A stretch of 32,666 nucleotides of DNA from Nostoc sp. LEGE 12450. GTDB taxonomy: Bacteria; Cyanobacteriota; Cyanobacteriia; Cyanobacteriales; Nostocaceae. Below are positions 1 through 7,674 of this stretch, in pieces (position 1 is the first letter of the stretch; each line of letters starts with the position of its first letter). The notes below the pieces were generated by a model, which had not been told where the DNA came from, searched no databases, and saw only the letters and a list, made by a program, of their open reading frames with translations. The position numbers were made by a program, and so were the translations under genes. Location of the stretch: NCBI RefSeq assembly GCF_015206895.1, contig NZ_JADEXU010000093.1:1-32666 (forward strand), given 5' to 3'.

Positions 1-85
1 TTCCCCTTGTCCCCAATTCTCCTTGTCCCCAAGTCCTCTTTCCCATGCCCAATGCCCAATTCCCAATTCCCAATGCCCCCTCCCT
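1..85. repeat. Short tandem repeat tract (CCCAATT/TTGTCCCC type)
   Basis: The first 85 bases are built from degenerate repeats of TTGTCCCC, CCCAATG and CCCAATT, with almost no G on this strand. The same units recur at 26,766-26,850. Such heptamer tracts are common in spacers of heterocystous cyanobacteria. The tract lies just beyond the stop codon of the ycf23 gene and does not code. Confidence 0.8.
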
Positions 86-90
86 ACTTC

Positions 91-837
91 TTACTTCTGA
101 GTTAGCACTCTTGCTGTCGCCAAAGCTTCTACTAAGCCACGTACAGCAGCAATCATTGCTATTTCGCTATTGAGTTGGTTTATGGCGGAACCAACACCAA
201 CACCAGCTGCACCAGCAGCGATCGCTAATGCTGCTGTAACGTTAGAAATGCCTGAAGCACACAATACTGGCACTGACACCACACGGGAAATCTCAAAAGC
301 TGCTGCCAAGGTGGGAGCAGCTTTTTCAATTAATCCTAGAGTTCCAGGGTGAACTGGGTTACTGCTAGTACCGCCTTCGGTTTGGATAATATCTGCTCCA
401 GCTTTCACCAGTTCTTCTGCTAACTGCACCTGTTGATCTAGTTCCAAAATGTGGGGAACAGTGACAGATAAGGTGATTTCTGGGAGGAGAGCGCGGGTTT
501 GCTTAGTCAGCGCTAGCACTTCTGGAGCCTCAAAGCGGCGACCTTGAGCATAGAAGGAATCAAAATTCCCGATTTCAATTAAATCAGCACCAGCTGCCAC
601 AGCTTGCACAAATTTTTCTGGTTCTACTGCTGACACGCAAATTGGTAATTTTGTCAAACTTTTAGCTAACTGTACCAAAGCGCGATCGGCGGCAATATCA
701 ACAAAAGTAGCACCGCCAAATTCAGCGGCTTTGACAGTAGCAGCAACGCTAGCAGCGTCGAAGTTATTCAAGCCGCTAATCACTTTCAGAACGCGGCGGT
801 TAGTAAATGCACGTTGGAGTGTAGGATGCATTGTCAT
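91..837 (-). CDS. ycf23: Ycf23/DUF561 family TIM-barrel protein
   Basis: This 248-residue protein matches what I recognise as the DUF561/Ycf23 family, found in cyanobacteria and some plastid genomes. It reads as a (beta/alpha)8 barrel. There are repeated hydrophobic strands ending in Asp/Glu (VDIAAD, DLIEIGNFD, ADIIQTEGG), and the C-terminal strands carry small-residue loops (CASGISNV near 194-201, GVGVGSAIN near 212-220) like a phosphate-binding site. No signal peptide or membrane segment is visible. The biochemical function of the family is not settled, to my knowledge, so none is assigned. The start at 837 is followed by a second in-frame ATG at 831; neither has a strong ribosome binding site. 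The gene stands alone, with a repeat tract downstream and a divergent methyltransferase upstream. Confidence 0.9.
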   Translation of the reverse strand: MTMHPTLQRAFTNRRVLKVISGLNNFDAASVAATVKAAEFGGATFVDIAADRALVQLAKSLTKLPICVSAVEPEKFVQAVAAGADLIEIGNFDSFYAQGRRFEAPEVLALTKQTRALLPEITLSVTVPHILELDQQVQLAEELVKAGADIIQTEGGTSSNPVHPGTLGLIEKAAPTLAAAFEISRVVSVPVLCASGISNVTAALAIAAGAAGVGVGSAINQLNSEIAMIAAVRGLVEALATARVLTQK

Positions 838-1101
838 GGTTAGGCTTTTGAAGCTATGAAGATTATAAATTAGGTATATTCTACCGTCACTCAGTTAATG
901 AGGAACTAAATCACTATGGCAGTTGTCAAATTTTGATTTCTGCAAGCCGCGCCATAAACTTAGCCTAAGCGTCCATTGAAAAGTCTACTCTCCCAACTGA
1001 ACTAGGTATTAAATGCAGCACAGCACTACAATGAAATATAAAGTTCAGCAGATATCCACGGAAATTAAGTTTTATTAAATTCTTCTTTTCAGAAGGAAGA
1101 T

Positions 1102-1908
1102 ATGACTGAGGAAATCATGGCAAATTTTGACGATCAAGAAATACTTGAACTCTGGGATCATAGAGCTAAAGACTGGGATATTCAAGTTGGGGATGATGGT
1201 GATAGCAATCGAATTCTCAACTCAGATCCAGTACTATGGAGTTTTGCTGGTAACGTTGCGGGATTGTCTATTCTTGATGCTGGTTGTGGAACAGGGTATC
1301 TAGCACGCCAACTTTGCCTTAAAGGGGCCAGTGTAACTGGTATAGATTTTTCACCTCAGATGATAGAAATTGCCAAATTCAGAGCTAGCCAAAATAATCT
1401 AGATATAGATTTTCATTTGGATTCATGCACTGAACTAAAGTCGCTTCCAGATGAGCAATTTGATATGATCGTCTCAAATTATGTTCTCATGGATTTGCTC
1501 AATCTCGAAGGAGCAATAAGGGCATTCAATCGTGTTCTTAAGCCTAGTGGTATTGCAATCCTTGTGTTCTCACATCCTTGCTTTCCCCAAGGCAATTCGA
1601 CGACTGTAAATGAGGATGGGACAGTTTCTTATAGTTGGGCTTCTTCTTACTTTGAAAGGACACAACACAACGACGAACCTTGGAATCATTTTACAACACC
1701 ATTTATCTGGTTCCACCGCCCTCTTTCCGATTACTGGAAAGTCTTCAAGACAGCAGGTTTTTCTGTGGACGAATTTGAAGAACCAAGAATTACCCCAGAG
1801 CGATATCATATTGCCGAAAATGACCGGAAGCTCTTCAATTCCAAAACACGTCCCTATTCGGTAGTTTTTAAGCTTCTGAAGGTTAAAGGATTACATAGCA
1901 ATCCATAA
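1102..1908 (+). CDS. Class I SAM-dependent methyltransferase
   Basis: This 268-residue protein has a Rossmann-type methyltransferase core. Motif I is LDAGCGTGYLARQL near residues 58-71, followed by the acidic strand end VTGIDFSPQMIEIA and the motif-IV-like FDMIVSNYVLMDL. The C-terminal half contains a family-specific segment rich in Trp and His (WNHFTTPFIWFHRPLSDYW). This fits the Methyltransf_11/25 group acting on a small molecule or lipid, but the substrate cannot be told. The start is supported by the GAAGGAAG ribosome binding site at 1092-1099, 2-9 bases before the ATG. A second ATG five codons later is possible. The gene stands alone on the plus strand and converges with the Uma2 gene downstream. 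Confidence 0.88.
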   Translation: MTEEIMANFDDQEILELWDHRAKDWDIQVGDDGDSNRILNSDPVLWSFAGNVAGLSILDAGCGTGYLARQLCLKGASVTGIDFSPQMIEIAKFRASQNNLDIDFHLDSCTELKSLPDEQFDMIVSNYVLMDLLNLEGAIRAFNRVLKPSGIAILVFSHPCFPQGNSTTVNEDGTVSYSWASSYFERTQHNDEPWNHFTTPFIWFHRPLSDYWKVFKTAGFSVDEFEEPRITPERYHIAENDRKLFNSKTRPYSVVFKLLKVKGLHSNP

Positions 1909-1954
1909 CATTTAGTTCTATCTATCTACATCTGTAGGATCTTTTACCACTATC

Positions 1955-2497
1955 CTAGTCAAACTCTAAAGGCCACAAATCGGCAATTGGTACTTCCCAT
2001 CCTGGAAGCAAATCGGGAACTGTTAAAATATCGCCATCACGAAGTATTATTGCTTCTTGCCCAGGGTTGTAAACTTCAACAATCCGCTCATCTGAATTGA
2101 GTAAAATTCCTACCTTAGTTCCCAAACTCAGAAATTCTTGAATTTTGGCTCTCAAATCCTCTAAATTATCACTAGGGGACTTCACCTCGACAGTCAAATC
2201 GGGAGCCAACTGAGCAAAAGACTTGGGACTGCGACGCAAGCGTTCGGCTAAAACAAATGAAGCATCCGGTGCGCGTAAATCTGAATTTGGCAATCTGAAA
2301 CCAGCGCTAGAAGCTGCTGTTCGTCCTAGTTTACGCGGTCTAACCCAGTTACGTAACTCGGCAATCATTGCAGCTGCGACTTCATCTGATTCGTATCCTG
2401 ATGGACTCGAAACAATAATATTACCCTTGACTAGTTCCATACGATAGTCAGGATACTGTTGCTGCATTTTTTCCAAGTCTTCAAGCGTTAGGGACAT
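1955..2497 (-). CDS. Uma2 family (DUF820) PD-(D/E)XK nuclease-like protein
   Basis: This 180-residue protein belongs to the Uma2/DUF820 family, which is greatly expanded in cyanobacteria and has a restriction-endonuclease-like fold. The putative metal-binding residues are visible as PDASFVLAERL followed by DLTVEVKSPSD (the E-x-K element), and then strand IVEVYNPGQE. The biological role of the family is not established; proposals include transposon-derived or conflict-related nucleases. I chose the ATG at 2497 because AGAGG lies four bases upstream. An upstream GTG at 2515 would add six residues. The protein differs clearly in sequence from the second Uma2 protein at 13,394. Confidence 0.88.
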   Translation of the reverse strand: MSLTLEDLEKMQQQYPDYRMELVKGNIIVSSPSGYESDEVAAAMIAELRNWVRPRKLGRTAASSAGFRLPNSDLRAPDASFVLAERLRRSPKSFAQLAPDLTVEVKSPSDNLEDLRAKIQEFLSLGTKVGILLNSDERIVEVYNPGQEAIILRDGDILTVPDLLPGWEVPIADLWPLEFD

Positions 2498-2667
2498 AAA
2501 ACCTCTACTGATCACACGCTCTGTATCTATTATGGAGATATGGAGACAACAGACCTCTTTAGGAGCGATCGCTCCATAAATTCCCCCGTTATCGCCAAAC
2601 CTGTCACTCCAAAGACTTCATATCTAAATGAAAAACAGGAATAAGCAGTAAAATTGAATATGATTGC

Positions 2668-5025
2668 TTATTTTTCAAAATACTTCATTGCTATTTGAAC
2701 CTTCTCAACTTGCCTTGGTGCTTGCATTTCGTTAAAAAGTGCGATCGCCTGCATAAAATTTTCCATACTATTGTCAATTTCACCCATTTCTTGATGAGTC
2801 AATGCCAATTGATAGTAAGCTTCTGCTAAATTAGATTTAGCACCTATTTTATCCAGAATTTCTATCGCTTCTGCATGATGGAAAAGCGCCCTAGCAAATT
2901 CTCCTTGTTCTCTATATAACCCGGCTAGACAACTTATAGCTTTAGCTTTAAGCTGAGTAAAGTTATTCTCTTCGGAAGAAAATATAGCTCTTTGGCACAG
3001 TTCAAAAGACTTTTTAATATTACCTAAATTTTTGTAAGTTAAACATAGGCTGATTAAGCTATGCCCAATTCCCCATAAAGTTACTCTAGTTGATGAAGAT
3101 ATTGCAGAAAATGCCTTTTCTGCAATATAAAAAGCATCTTCTTTAAAATCAGAACATGATTTAACAAAAGCCAGGCAGCACTGAGCGTATGCCATGTAAT
3201 CATCAAGATTGCTATCTTGTTCAGCCAATTTACAAACTGACATAAAACAATCTTCGGCTGCTTCCATTTCCAATAAATCAAGCTTGCAAAGTCCTGTATT
3301 GAACAATACAGAAATTTTTATTAGCTTGATATCTAAATTGTCTAATATTTCTTCTGATTTTTTATAGCAATCTATAGCTTCTCGAATGCAACCAATAATC
3401 CGATATGTATAGCCTAGTATATTGTAAAGTTTAATCAGTCTTTCTGGTGATTCTATATCGTCTATTATCCGCTTAATTACAGAAAAATTTTTCTGAAGTA
3501 GTCCCAATTGGTAAAATGAGGAACCCAAAGGTAAACCTGTACCCCATTTTTTGCCTCTTCCTTGTAAGATTACATCACCAGCTCGATCAAAATCGCTAAT
3601 TTCTACATAGTGATAATAAGCTTCTAAAGCGGTTAAGGCATCTGTGATATTTTTAACTATTGCAACTCGCTTTGTCCAAAACTCTGCGGCATTTCGGTTT
3701 ACTAATTCCCATTCCTCACCGACTAACCTTAACCTACTAACCGCTTCATCACGAATTACGGGATGTAACCAGTATTGCCCTTTTTTCGCTTCTATTAAAG
3801 ACAAATCGTGCAAGGCTTTAATTACACCTCTACGTTTTTTTTCGGGTATATCCCAAAGCAAACATAAAACTCCTTCGATAGGTAGTGAAGGAATATCTTG
3901 ATAACGATAGCATCCTAAACGACAAAGGAGACGATAAGCTTCTAAGTCAATTTGTTGGAGACGGTTAAATTGACTGGCAACTAAATCTTTTAATTCTCTT
4001 TCTATTAATAAATCTGTAGAGTTTTCCTGCCAATATGAATGGATGTCACCAGAAAAATCTGTCAATATTGCTCCTCGGAGAATTTGCATTGCTTTGGCGT
4101 TACCTCCATAAGCTCTGCACATTTCGCTGAGAATAGTACAATCACAATTGATGTGGCAACTGCTGAAAAATTCTCGCCATGCTTCATCATCTAAACCTTC
4201 GAGTGGGTAAAGATAAACCTCTAGGCTAGACTCCCGCAAACGCTCACGACTTGTGACTAAAGTAACTGAATGCACATCCGAGTCTGCTAATACTCTCAAT
4301 AGCTCAACATAAGGGCGACGATATTCTAGGAACTTACCATTTTTATCGAGAGCAGTTTCTAGATTATCGATAAATACCCCAATTTTAGAAGTTTGTTCTC
4401 GGAGTTTGCGCCGTAGTCGTTCTAAGCTGATCCCAAAGTCCCCTCCGGGTTCTTCGTTAAAGTATCGCCGTAGCCATTCTTCAACTACACTTTCTACAGG
4501 AGTAAGGTTTTGGATTTCTGTGGCCATCCACAGTTCTAGGACAAAATTAAATTTTTGACTTTTAAAATATTTGCGTGCTAATCTTGTTTTGCCAACACCA
4601 CCTTCACCCTGGATGAGAATAACTTTTTCTCCCCGATTGAATAAGGCGTGAAGTTCGGCTATTTGGCGATCGCGCCCTACAAAATTAGAATCTGAATCTA
4701 GGGGTTTAGTCCCATTCGTCGCTAGATTTGGAATCTGAAAAGCTTTTTGCGACTGTTGGGTTGTTCTAAATCCCTGAACTACGCCTTGGAAGGTAGATTT
4801 TGAGACTTTCGCTCCTAGCACTTTGGAGAGTAAATGCCAAAGTTCTGCACCAACTGCTTTTAAATGCGCTTCTGTATAACCACGGCTGTTGGCGATATGC
4901 TGGTAAGTCCGCTTTTCATCCTCCCACAAATTACGCAAGATAATCCTTTGAGTTTTATCTAGATGTTCTCCCGTCTGGAGAAAAACCAAGTTATCTACAA
5001 ACTCTAAGGCCTCTTCTACACCCAT
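2668..5025 (-). CDS. STAND-type NB-ARC ATPase with vMAP-like N-terminus and TPRs
   Basis: The protein has 785 residues. Residues 1-84 (VEEALEFVDNLVFLQTGEHL, then ELWHLLSKVLGAKVSKSTF) look like the N-terminal domain found on cyanobacterial NB-ARC, TPR and WD40 proteins and named vMAP (vWA-MoxR-associated protein) in conflict-system surveys. Next comes an NB-ARC-type nucleotide switch, with FVGRDR near 115, Walker A GEGGVGKT at 140-147, Walker B GVFIDNLE at 216-223 and the arginine-containing TSRERL at 259-264. Residues about 480-785 are helical TPR repeats (SCLAGLYREQGEFARALFHH, YYQLALTHQEMGEIDNSME). This is the layout of a signal-sensing STAND switch, with TPRs as sensor and the N-terminus as effector or adaptor. 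No vWA or MoxR gene is in the window, so it appears as an orphan. A palindrome lies upstream at 5109-5125. The trigger and output are unknown. Confidence 0.85.
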   Translation of the reverse strand: MGVEEALEFVDNLVFLQTGEHLDKTQRIILRNLWEDEKRTYQHIANSRGYTEAHLKAVGAELWHLLSKVLGAKVSKSTFQGVVQGFRTTQQSQKAFQIPNLATNGTKPLDSDSNFVGRDRQIAELHALFNRGEKVILIQGEGGVGKTRLARKYFKSQKFNFVLELWMATEIQNLTPVESVVEEWLRRYFNEEPGGDFGISLERLRRKLREQTSKIGVFIDNLETALDKNGKFLEYRRPYVELLRVLADSDVHSVTLVTSRERLRESSLEVYLYPLEGLDDEAWREFFSSCHINCDCTILSEMCRAYGGNAKAMQILRGAILTDFSGDIHSYWQENSTDLLIERELKDLVASQFNRLQQIDLEAYRLLCRLGCYRYQDIPSLPIEGVLCLLWDIPEKKRRGVIKALHDLSLIEAKKGQYWLHPVIRDEAVSRLRLVGEEWELVNRNAAEFWTKRVAIVKNITDALTALEAYYHYVEISDFDRAGDVILQGRGKKWGTGLPLGSSFYQLGLLQKNFSVIKRIIDDIESPERLIKLYNILGYTYRIIGCIREAIDCYKKSEEILDNLDIKLIKISVLFNTGLCKLDLLEMEAAEDCFMSVCKLAEQDSNLDDYMAYAQCCLAFVKSCSDFKEDAFYIAEKAFSAISSSTRVTLWGIGHSLISLCLTYKNLGNIKKSFELCQRAIFSSEENNFTQLKAKAISCLAGLYREQGEFARALFHHAEAIEILDKIGAKSNLAEAYYQLALTHQEMGEIDNSMENFMQAIALFNEMQAPRQVEKVQIAMKYFEK

Positions 5026-5401
5026 TTGCTAACTTGATGTATCATTTGTAATTCATTATAACGATATTTTTACTACTTCTTCCTACCCACCATACTACAA
5101 AATACTTTTTCCTACTCGGTAGGAAGCTTACTTTATCCGACTGCAAAGCATTATGGACTGTATTACTCTTGTAAGTAATACAGGCGAAGTTAAGTTAAGC
5201 GCCAATAATAAGGTGGTTGAGGATAGATTTTATCAGCGCTACTACTGCAACCTTAGTAAATCACAGATGTTATTTGTTACCGTCCTATATCAATGACTCA
5301 TGAAAGTGGTGTCTACTAAACAGCAGTGGATATTAACTAACTAGATTCTGTAGAGCGTATTTACAACTAAGTATGTAAGTCTTTATCCTACAGGAGGTTC
5401 A
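5026..5401. other. Divergent intergenic region with TTCCTAC dyad
   Basis: This 376-base spacer separates the STAND ATPase gene (minus) from the small zinc-ribbon-like gene (plus), so it must contain both promoters. It holds a perfect inverted repeat TTCCTAC-TCG-GTAGGAA at 5109-5125 and a further half site TTCCTAC at 5080-5086, both close to the ATPase start codon. AGGAGG at 5392-5397 is the ribosome binding site of the plus-strand gene. I could not place -35/-10 boxes with confidence. Confidence 0.5.
5109..5125. promoter_or_regulatory. Inverted repeat upstream of STAND ATPase gene
   Basis: TTCCTAC and GTAGGAA form a perfect 7-bp dyad with a 3-base spacer, 84 bases upstream of the ATPase start codon. 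The half site TTCCTAC occurs again at 5080-5086, about three helical turns closer to the gene. This is a candidate operator; no known regulator is assigned. Confidence 0.4.
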
Positions 5402-5674
5402 ATGATGTTAGACAGAGATTGTCATCATGATTGCAATCAAAATCAGTGTCCTTTTGCCCAAGATACACGTAATCCCAATAGATATGTTTGCCTCAAATGT
5501 GGTGTTGAGCGAGAAATAAATAAGTATTCCTCTGGTTTCGGCTCGTTTTTGCTGCTGTTGTTGGGCTTGTTTATTTCGTTCCAACTATTAGTTAGTTATG
5601 AAAAGCAAAGCAATCCACAAAGGCAACAACAGTCTTTGAATAATCCACCAGAGCGAGGAAATATCCACCTGTAA
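5402..5674 (+). CDS. Small Cys-rich single-pass membrane protein
   Basis: This 90-residue protein is not recognised as a named family. Residues 7-33 contain a cluster of Cys and His (CHHDCNQNQCPF, then CLKCG), which looks like a zinc ribbon or metal-binding knuckle. A hydrophobic segment follows (FLLLLLGLFISFQLLVSY, about 49-66), and the tail is Gln/Asn/Pro-rich. A soluble N-terminal metal site on a single membrane anchor is the likely architecture. The start is secure because AGGAGG lies 4-10 bases upstream of the ATG. The next gene, also a small membrane protein, follows after 100 bases on the same strand. Confidence 0.75.
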   Translation: MMLDRDCHHDCNQNQCPFAQDTRNPNRYVCLKCGVEREINKYSSGFGSFLLLLLGLFISFQLLVSYEKQSNPQRQQQSLNNPPERGNIHL

Positions 5675-5786
5675 AGCTAATCTTCATCCTGGGTATGATT
5701 TCTCATAGTCTCATTTTGTAAATAGAAAATGGGAAATCATAAAGAATATTCACTGCTAAAAATCAGCTACTTTCGTGAGTAAGATT

Positions 5787-6014
5787 ATGGACACCAATCA
5801 AGATACGCTTTTATTTCGTTTTGCTTCTAAGTCTTTAAAATATTTCTTGTTAGTGCTGTTTGGGATTGCGATCGCTTACGTACTATCCAGTGGTTTAGGT
5901 ATTTTAAAAATCATACCCATACTGCTGTACCTGTTACAACAGTTTTTGCTTCCTGTTGGAATTATCCTCTTGTGTTTCATTACAATAGCGGTAATTATTG
6001 AATCCCTGCGTTAA
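5787..6014 (+). CDS. Small two-helix membrane protein, hypothetical
   Basis: From the ATG at 5787 this is a 75-residue protein; a GTG at 5775 would add four residues. Two hydrophobic segments cover most of it: YFLLVLFGIAIAYVLSSGLGIL, then IIPILLYLLQQFLLPVGIILLCFITIAVIIE. Length and composition are those of a small integral membrane protein. No family is recognised. A HIP1 octamer lies in the coding region. It converges with the SPOR-like gene; the palindromic element at 6028-6240 lies between them. Confidence 0.6.
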   Translation: MDTNQDTLLFRFASKSLKYFLLVLFGIAIAYVLSSGLGILKIIPILLYLLQQFLLPVGIILLCFITIAVIIESLR

Positions 6015-6027
6015 AAACTGTGGAAGC

Positions 6028-6240
6028 GGAGAGTCTATCAATTTTGGATTTTAAATTTTAGATTTGTTCTTCAATTCAAAATTCAAAATCTCAAATCGAT
6101 GGACTCTCAATACTTTTCGGATAAACCCAATAATCTCTCTTTGGTCTGGGGAAAGGTTAAAGGGTAATGGGGAAAGGGGAATTCAAACCCTTTCCCCATT
6201 ACCCTTTTCCCCAAAACCCCAAAAGTATTGGATAGACTCC
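6028..6240. repeat. Nested palindromic element with 9-bp terminal inverted repeats
   Basis: GAGTCTATC at 6031-6039 is matched by its complement GATAGACTC at 6231-6239. Inside are CAATACTTTT at 6108-6117 with its complement AAAAGTATTG at 6221-6230, and a perfect 20-bp stem at 6159-6178 and 6188-6207 (AAAGGGTAATGGGGAAAGGG and complement) with a 9-base loop. The element fills the gap between two convergent genes, where it could also act as a two-way terminator. The layout is MITE-like, but no target-site duplication could be assigned. Confidence 0.65.
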
Positions 6241-6248
6241 TAACTTCT

Positions 6249-7190
6249 TCATTTACCGTAGAAAACCCTGGAATTTCGGTATCCTATATTTCGCAGATAC
6301 TTATTCCATTCCTCAGCTTGGAATCGATCGGCGAAAGGCCCTACTGCTACGTGTGGTCCTCGTGGTTGCGTCCTTTCGAGGACTGCGCCAGATCGTCCTA
6401 AATCTTGACTAAATCGGGCTAGATTCTGCCTAATTTGTTCTGCGATCGCAGATAACTGTTCTTGAGTAGTCGGAATAACGACATAATATCTAGAGGCTTG
6501 CTTGGGAGGATTTATATTGCTGCGTTCCCCTACAAAGCCTCTATTGCCTACATCTATTTCCTGTCCGTTACCAAAGCTGATAATCCGAGCGCTATAGATT
6601 CCCCGTGACTGTAACTCATTCACCCGTTGTTGGGCGTTAGATACGCTATTAAAAACACCTGACTGAATAACATTCCTTCCTTGGTACTCGCGAATGTAAG
6701 CACTGGGTTCAATCTGGCGGATTGCTTGTAACGTCTGGAAATCACTACTATCTACGTAAACTAAGTAGCGCTCAAAGTTCTGGTTATATTGACTAAACTG
6801 TGTAGGTTGAGGGGGCTGAAAGTTCTGATTGGATTGATTATTTTGTAATGGTTGAGGGGCTTGAAAGTTCAGATCGGATTGATTATTTTGTAATGGTTGC
6901 GGGGGTTGAAAGTTCAGATCGGATTGATTATCCTCCACTAGTTCTGCTGGTTGTAACTGCGGTGATGGCTGTTGACCAAAGGGAATTGGGGGTGGTGGTA
7001 AAGCTTCACCTCTTTGTTGAGCCAGTAGCATACTGTTGTGGATTTCTGCTTGTGCTGGGGCATAGTCAGGAATCAGCACTAACCATCCTCCTACTAACAG
7101 GGGGAGAAATCGGATAGTACGCTTCCAACCCTCAGAACTTCGGCGCAGCATCTGAAATGGGGTAAATTTACTTGGTATTCCTCTCAACAT
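6249..7190 (-). CDS. SPOR-like repeat protein with Pro/Gln-rich linker
   Basis: This 313-residue protein begins with a basic N-terminus and a hydrophobic segment at about 28-43 (FLPLLVGGWLVLIP), a signal peptide or signal anchor. A Pro/Gln/Asn-rich linker follows, with 15-residue repeats (NQSDLNFQPPQPLQN, about 88-139). Two SPOR-like units follow: RYLVYVDSSDFQTLQAIRQ...VIQSGVFNSVSNAQQRVNELQSRG (about 141-200) and YYVVIPTTQEQLSAIAEQI...HVAVGPFADRFQAEEWNKYL (about 235-310). SPOR domains bind denuded peptidoglycan glycan strands at septa in other bacteria. I infer a periplasmic cell-wall-associated role. The 45-bp repeat in DNA could vary in copy number between strains. Confidence 0.75.
   Translation of the reverse strand: MLRGIPSKFTPFQMLRRSSEGWKRTIRFLPLLVGGWLVLIPDYAPAQAEIHNSMLLAQQRGEALPPPPIPFGQQPSPQLQPAELVEDNQSDLNFQPPQPLQNNQSDLNFQAPQPLQNNQSNQNFQPPQPTQFSQYNQNFERYLVYVDSSDFQTLQAIRQIEPSAYIREYQGRNVIQSGVFNSVSNAQQRVNELQSRGIYSARIISFGNGQEIDVGNRGFVGERSNINPPKQASRYYVVIPTTQEQLSAIAEQIRQNLARFSQDLGRSGAVLERTQPRGPHVAVGPFADRFQAEEWNKYLRNIGYRNSRVFYGK
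6774..6930. repeat. 45-bp in-frame tandem repeat inside SPOR-like gene
   Basis: The word AAAGTTC recurs at 6774, 6819, 6864 and 6909, a strict 45-bp period. The two central units are almost identical at DNA level. Each unit encodes 15 residues of the Pro/Gln linker, so gain or loss of units keeps the reading frame. Confidence 0.85.
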
Positions 7191-7382
7191 AGTACTTAGA
7201 AAGTAGTCAAAGTATTTTTAAGCAATTTCCATGAGGAACTAATTAGTTCACCGTTGTAGCAACTACTATATAGCGTTAACGTAAAATTAGCTCATCTGCG
7301 TGGCAAAAAATACATCTGTAACCATTCTTAGATAGTCATCTGCATTCATTTTTCGGTGTTGATAAGATATATCAATCTTGGT

Positions 7383-7411
7383 GTAGAGACATTGCATTGC
7401 AACGTCTCTAC
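7383..7411. repeat. GTAGAGAC hairpin repeat
   Basis: GTAGAGACATTGC pairs with GCAACGTCTCTAC across a 3-base loop, 13-bp arms with one mismatch. A related TGTAGAGA/TCTCTACA pair bounds 20,071-20,153. I take this as a dispersed small repeat family. Confidence 0.7.
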
Positions 7412-7538
7412 AAGGGTTTTGAAATCACGCAAAATCATTTTCATACCTGAATTCAGCAACGCCAATTTTTGACCACCCCAATACTGGTTCATTTCCTCTG
7501 TTAATGAATGGCTAATTAAAGGCTCTTTAGATACATTT

Positions 7539-7566
7539 GTAGGGGCAATTCATGAATTGCCCCTAC
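7539..7566. repeat. Perfect 28-bp palindrome
   Basis: The half GTAGGGGCAATTCA at 7539-7552 is followed directly by its exact reverse complement at 7553-7566, with no loop. Sequences of this kind recur in spacers of filamentous cyanobacterial genomes, as far as I recall. It is non-coding here. Confidence 0.8.
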
Positions 7567-7674
7567 CATGTGTAGTTTTGCGTAAGTCCTAATCCAATCA
7601 GAAATTGAGTCAACAGCCCAAATGAATGCACTCCCATACGACGAGGAATGAGGAAAATATTAGCGCTGTGCTAC

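Larger units (their letters stand above)
7191..7674. other. Intergenic region with two palindromic repeats
   Basis: This 484-base gap lies between two minus-strand genes. It holds an imperfect hairpin at 7383-7411 and a perfect 28-bp palindrome at 7539-7566, listed separately. Only short unconvincing ORFs occur here. It should contain the promoter of the SPOR-like gene and any terminator of the haloperoxidase-like gene. Confidence 0.5.

Noticed and set aside
1610..1864. 84-codon plus-strand ORF inside the methyltransferase gene
   Set aside because: It is out of frame with a clear methyltransferase and has no independent support.
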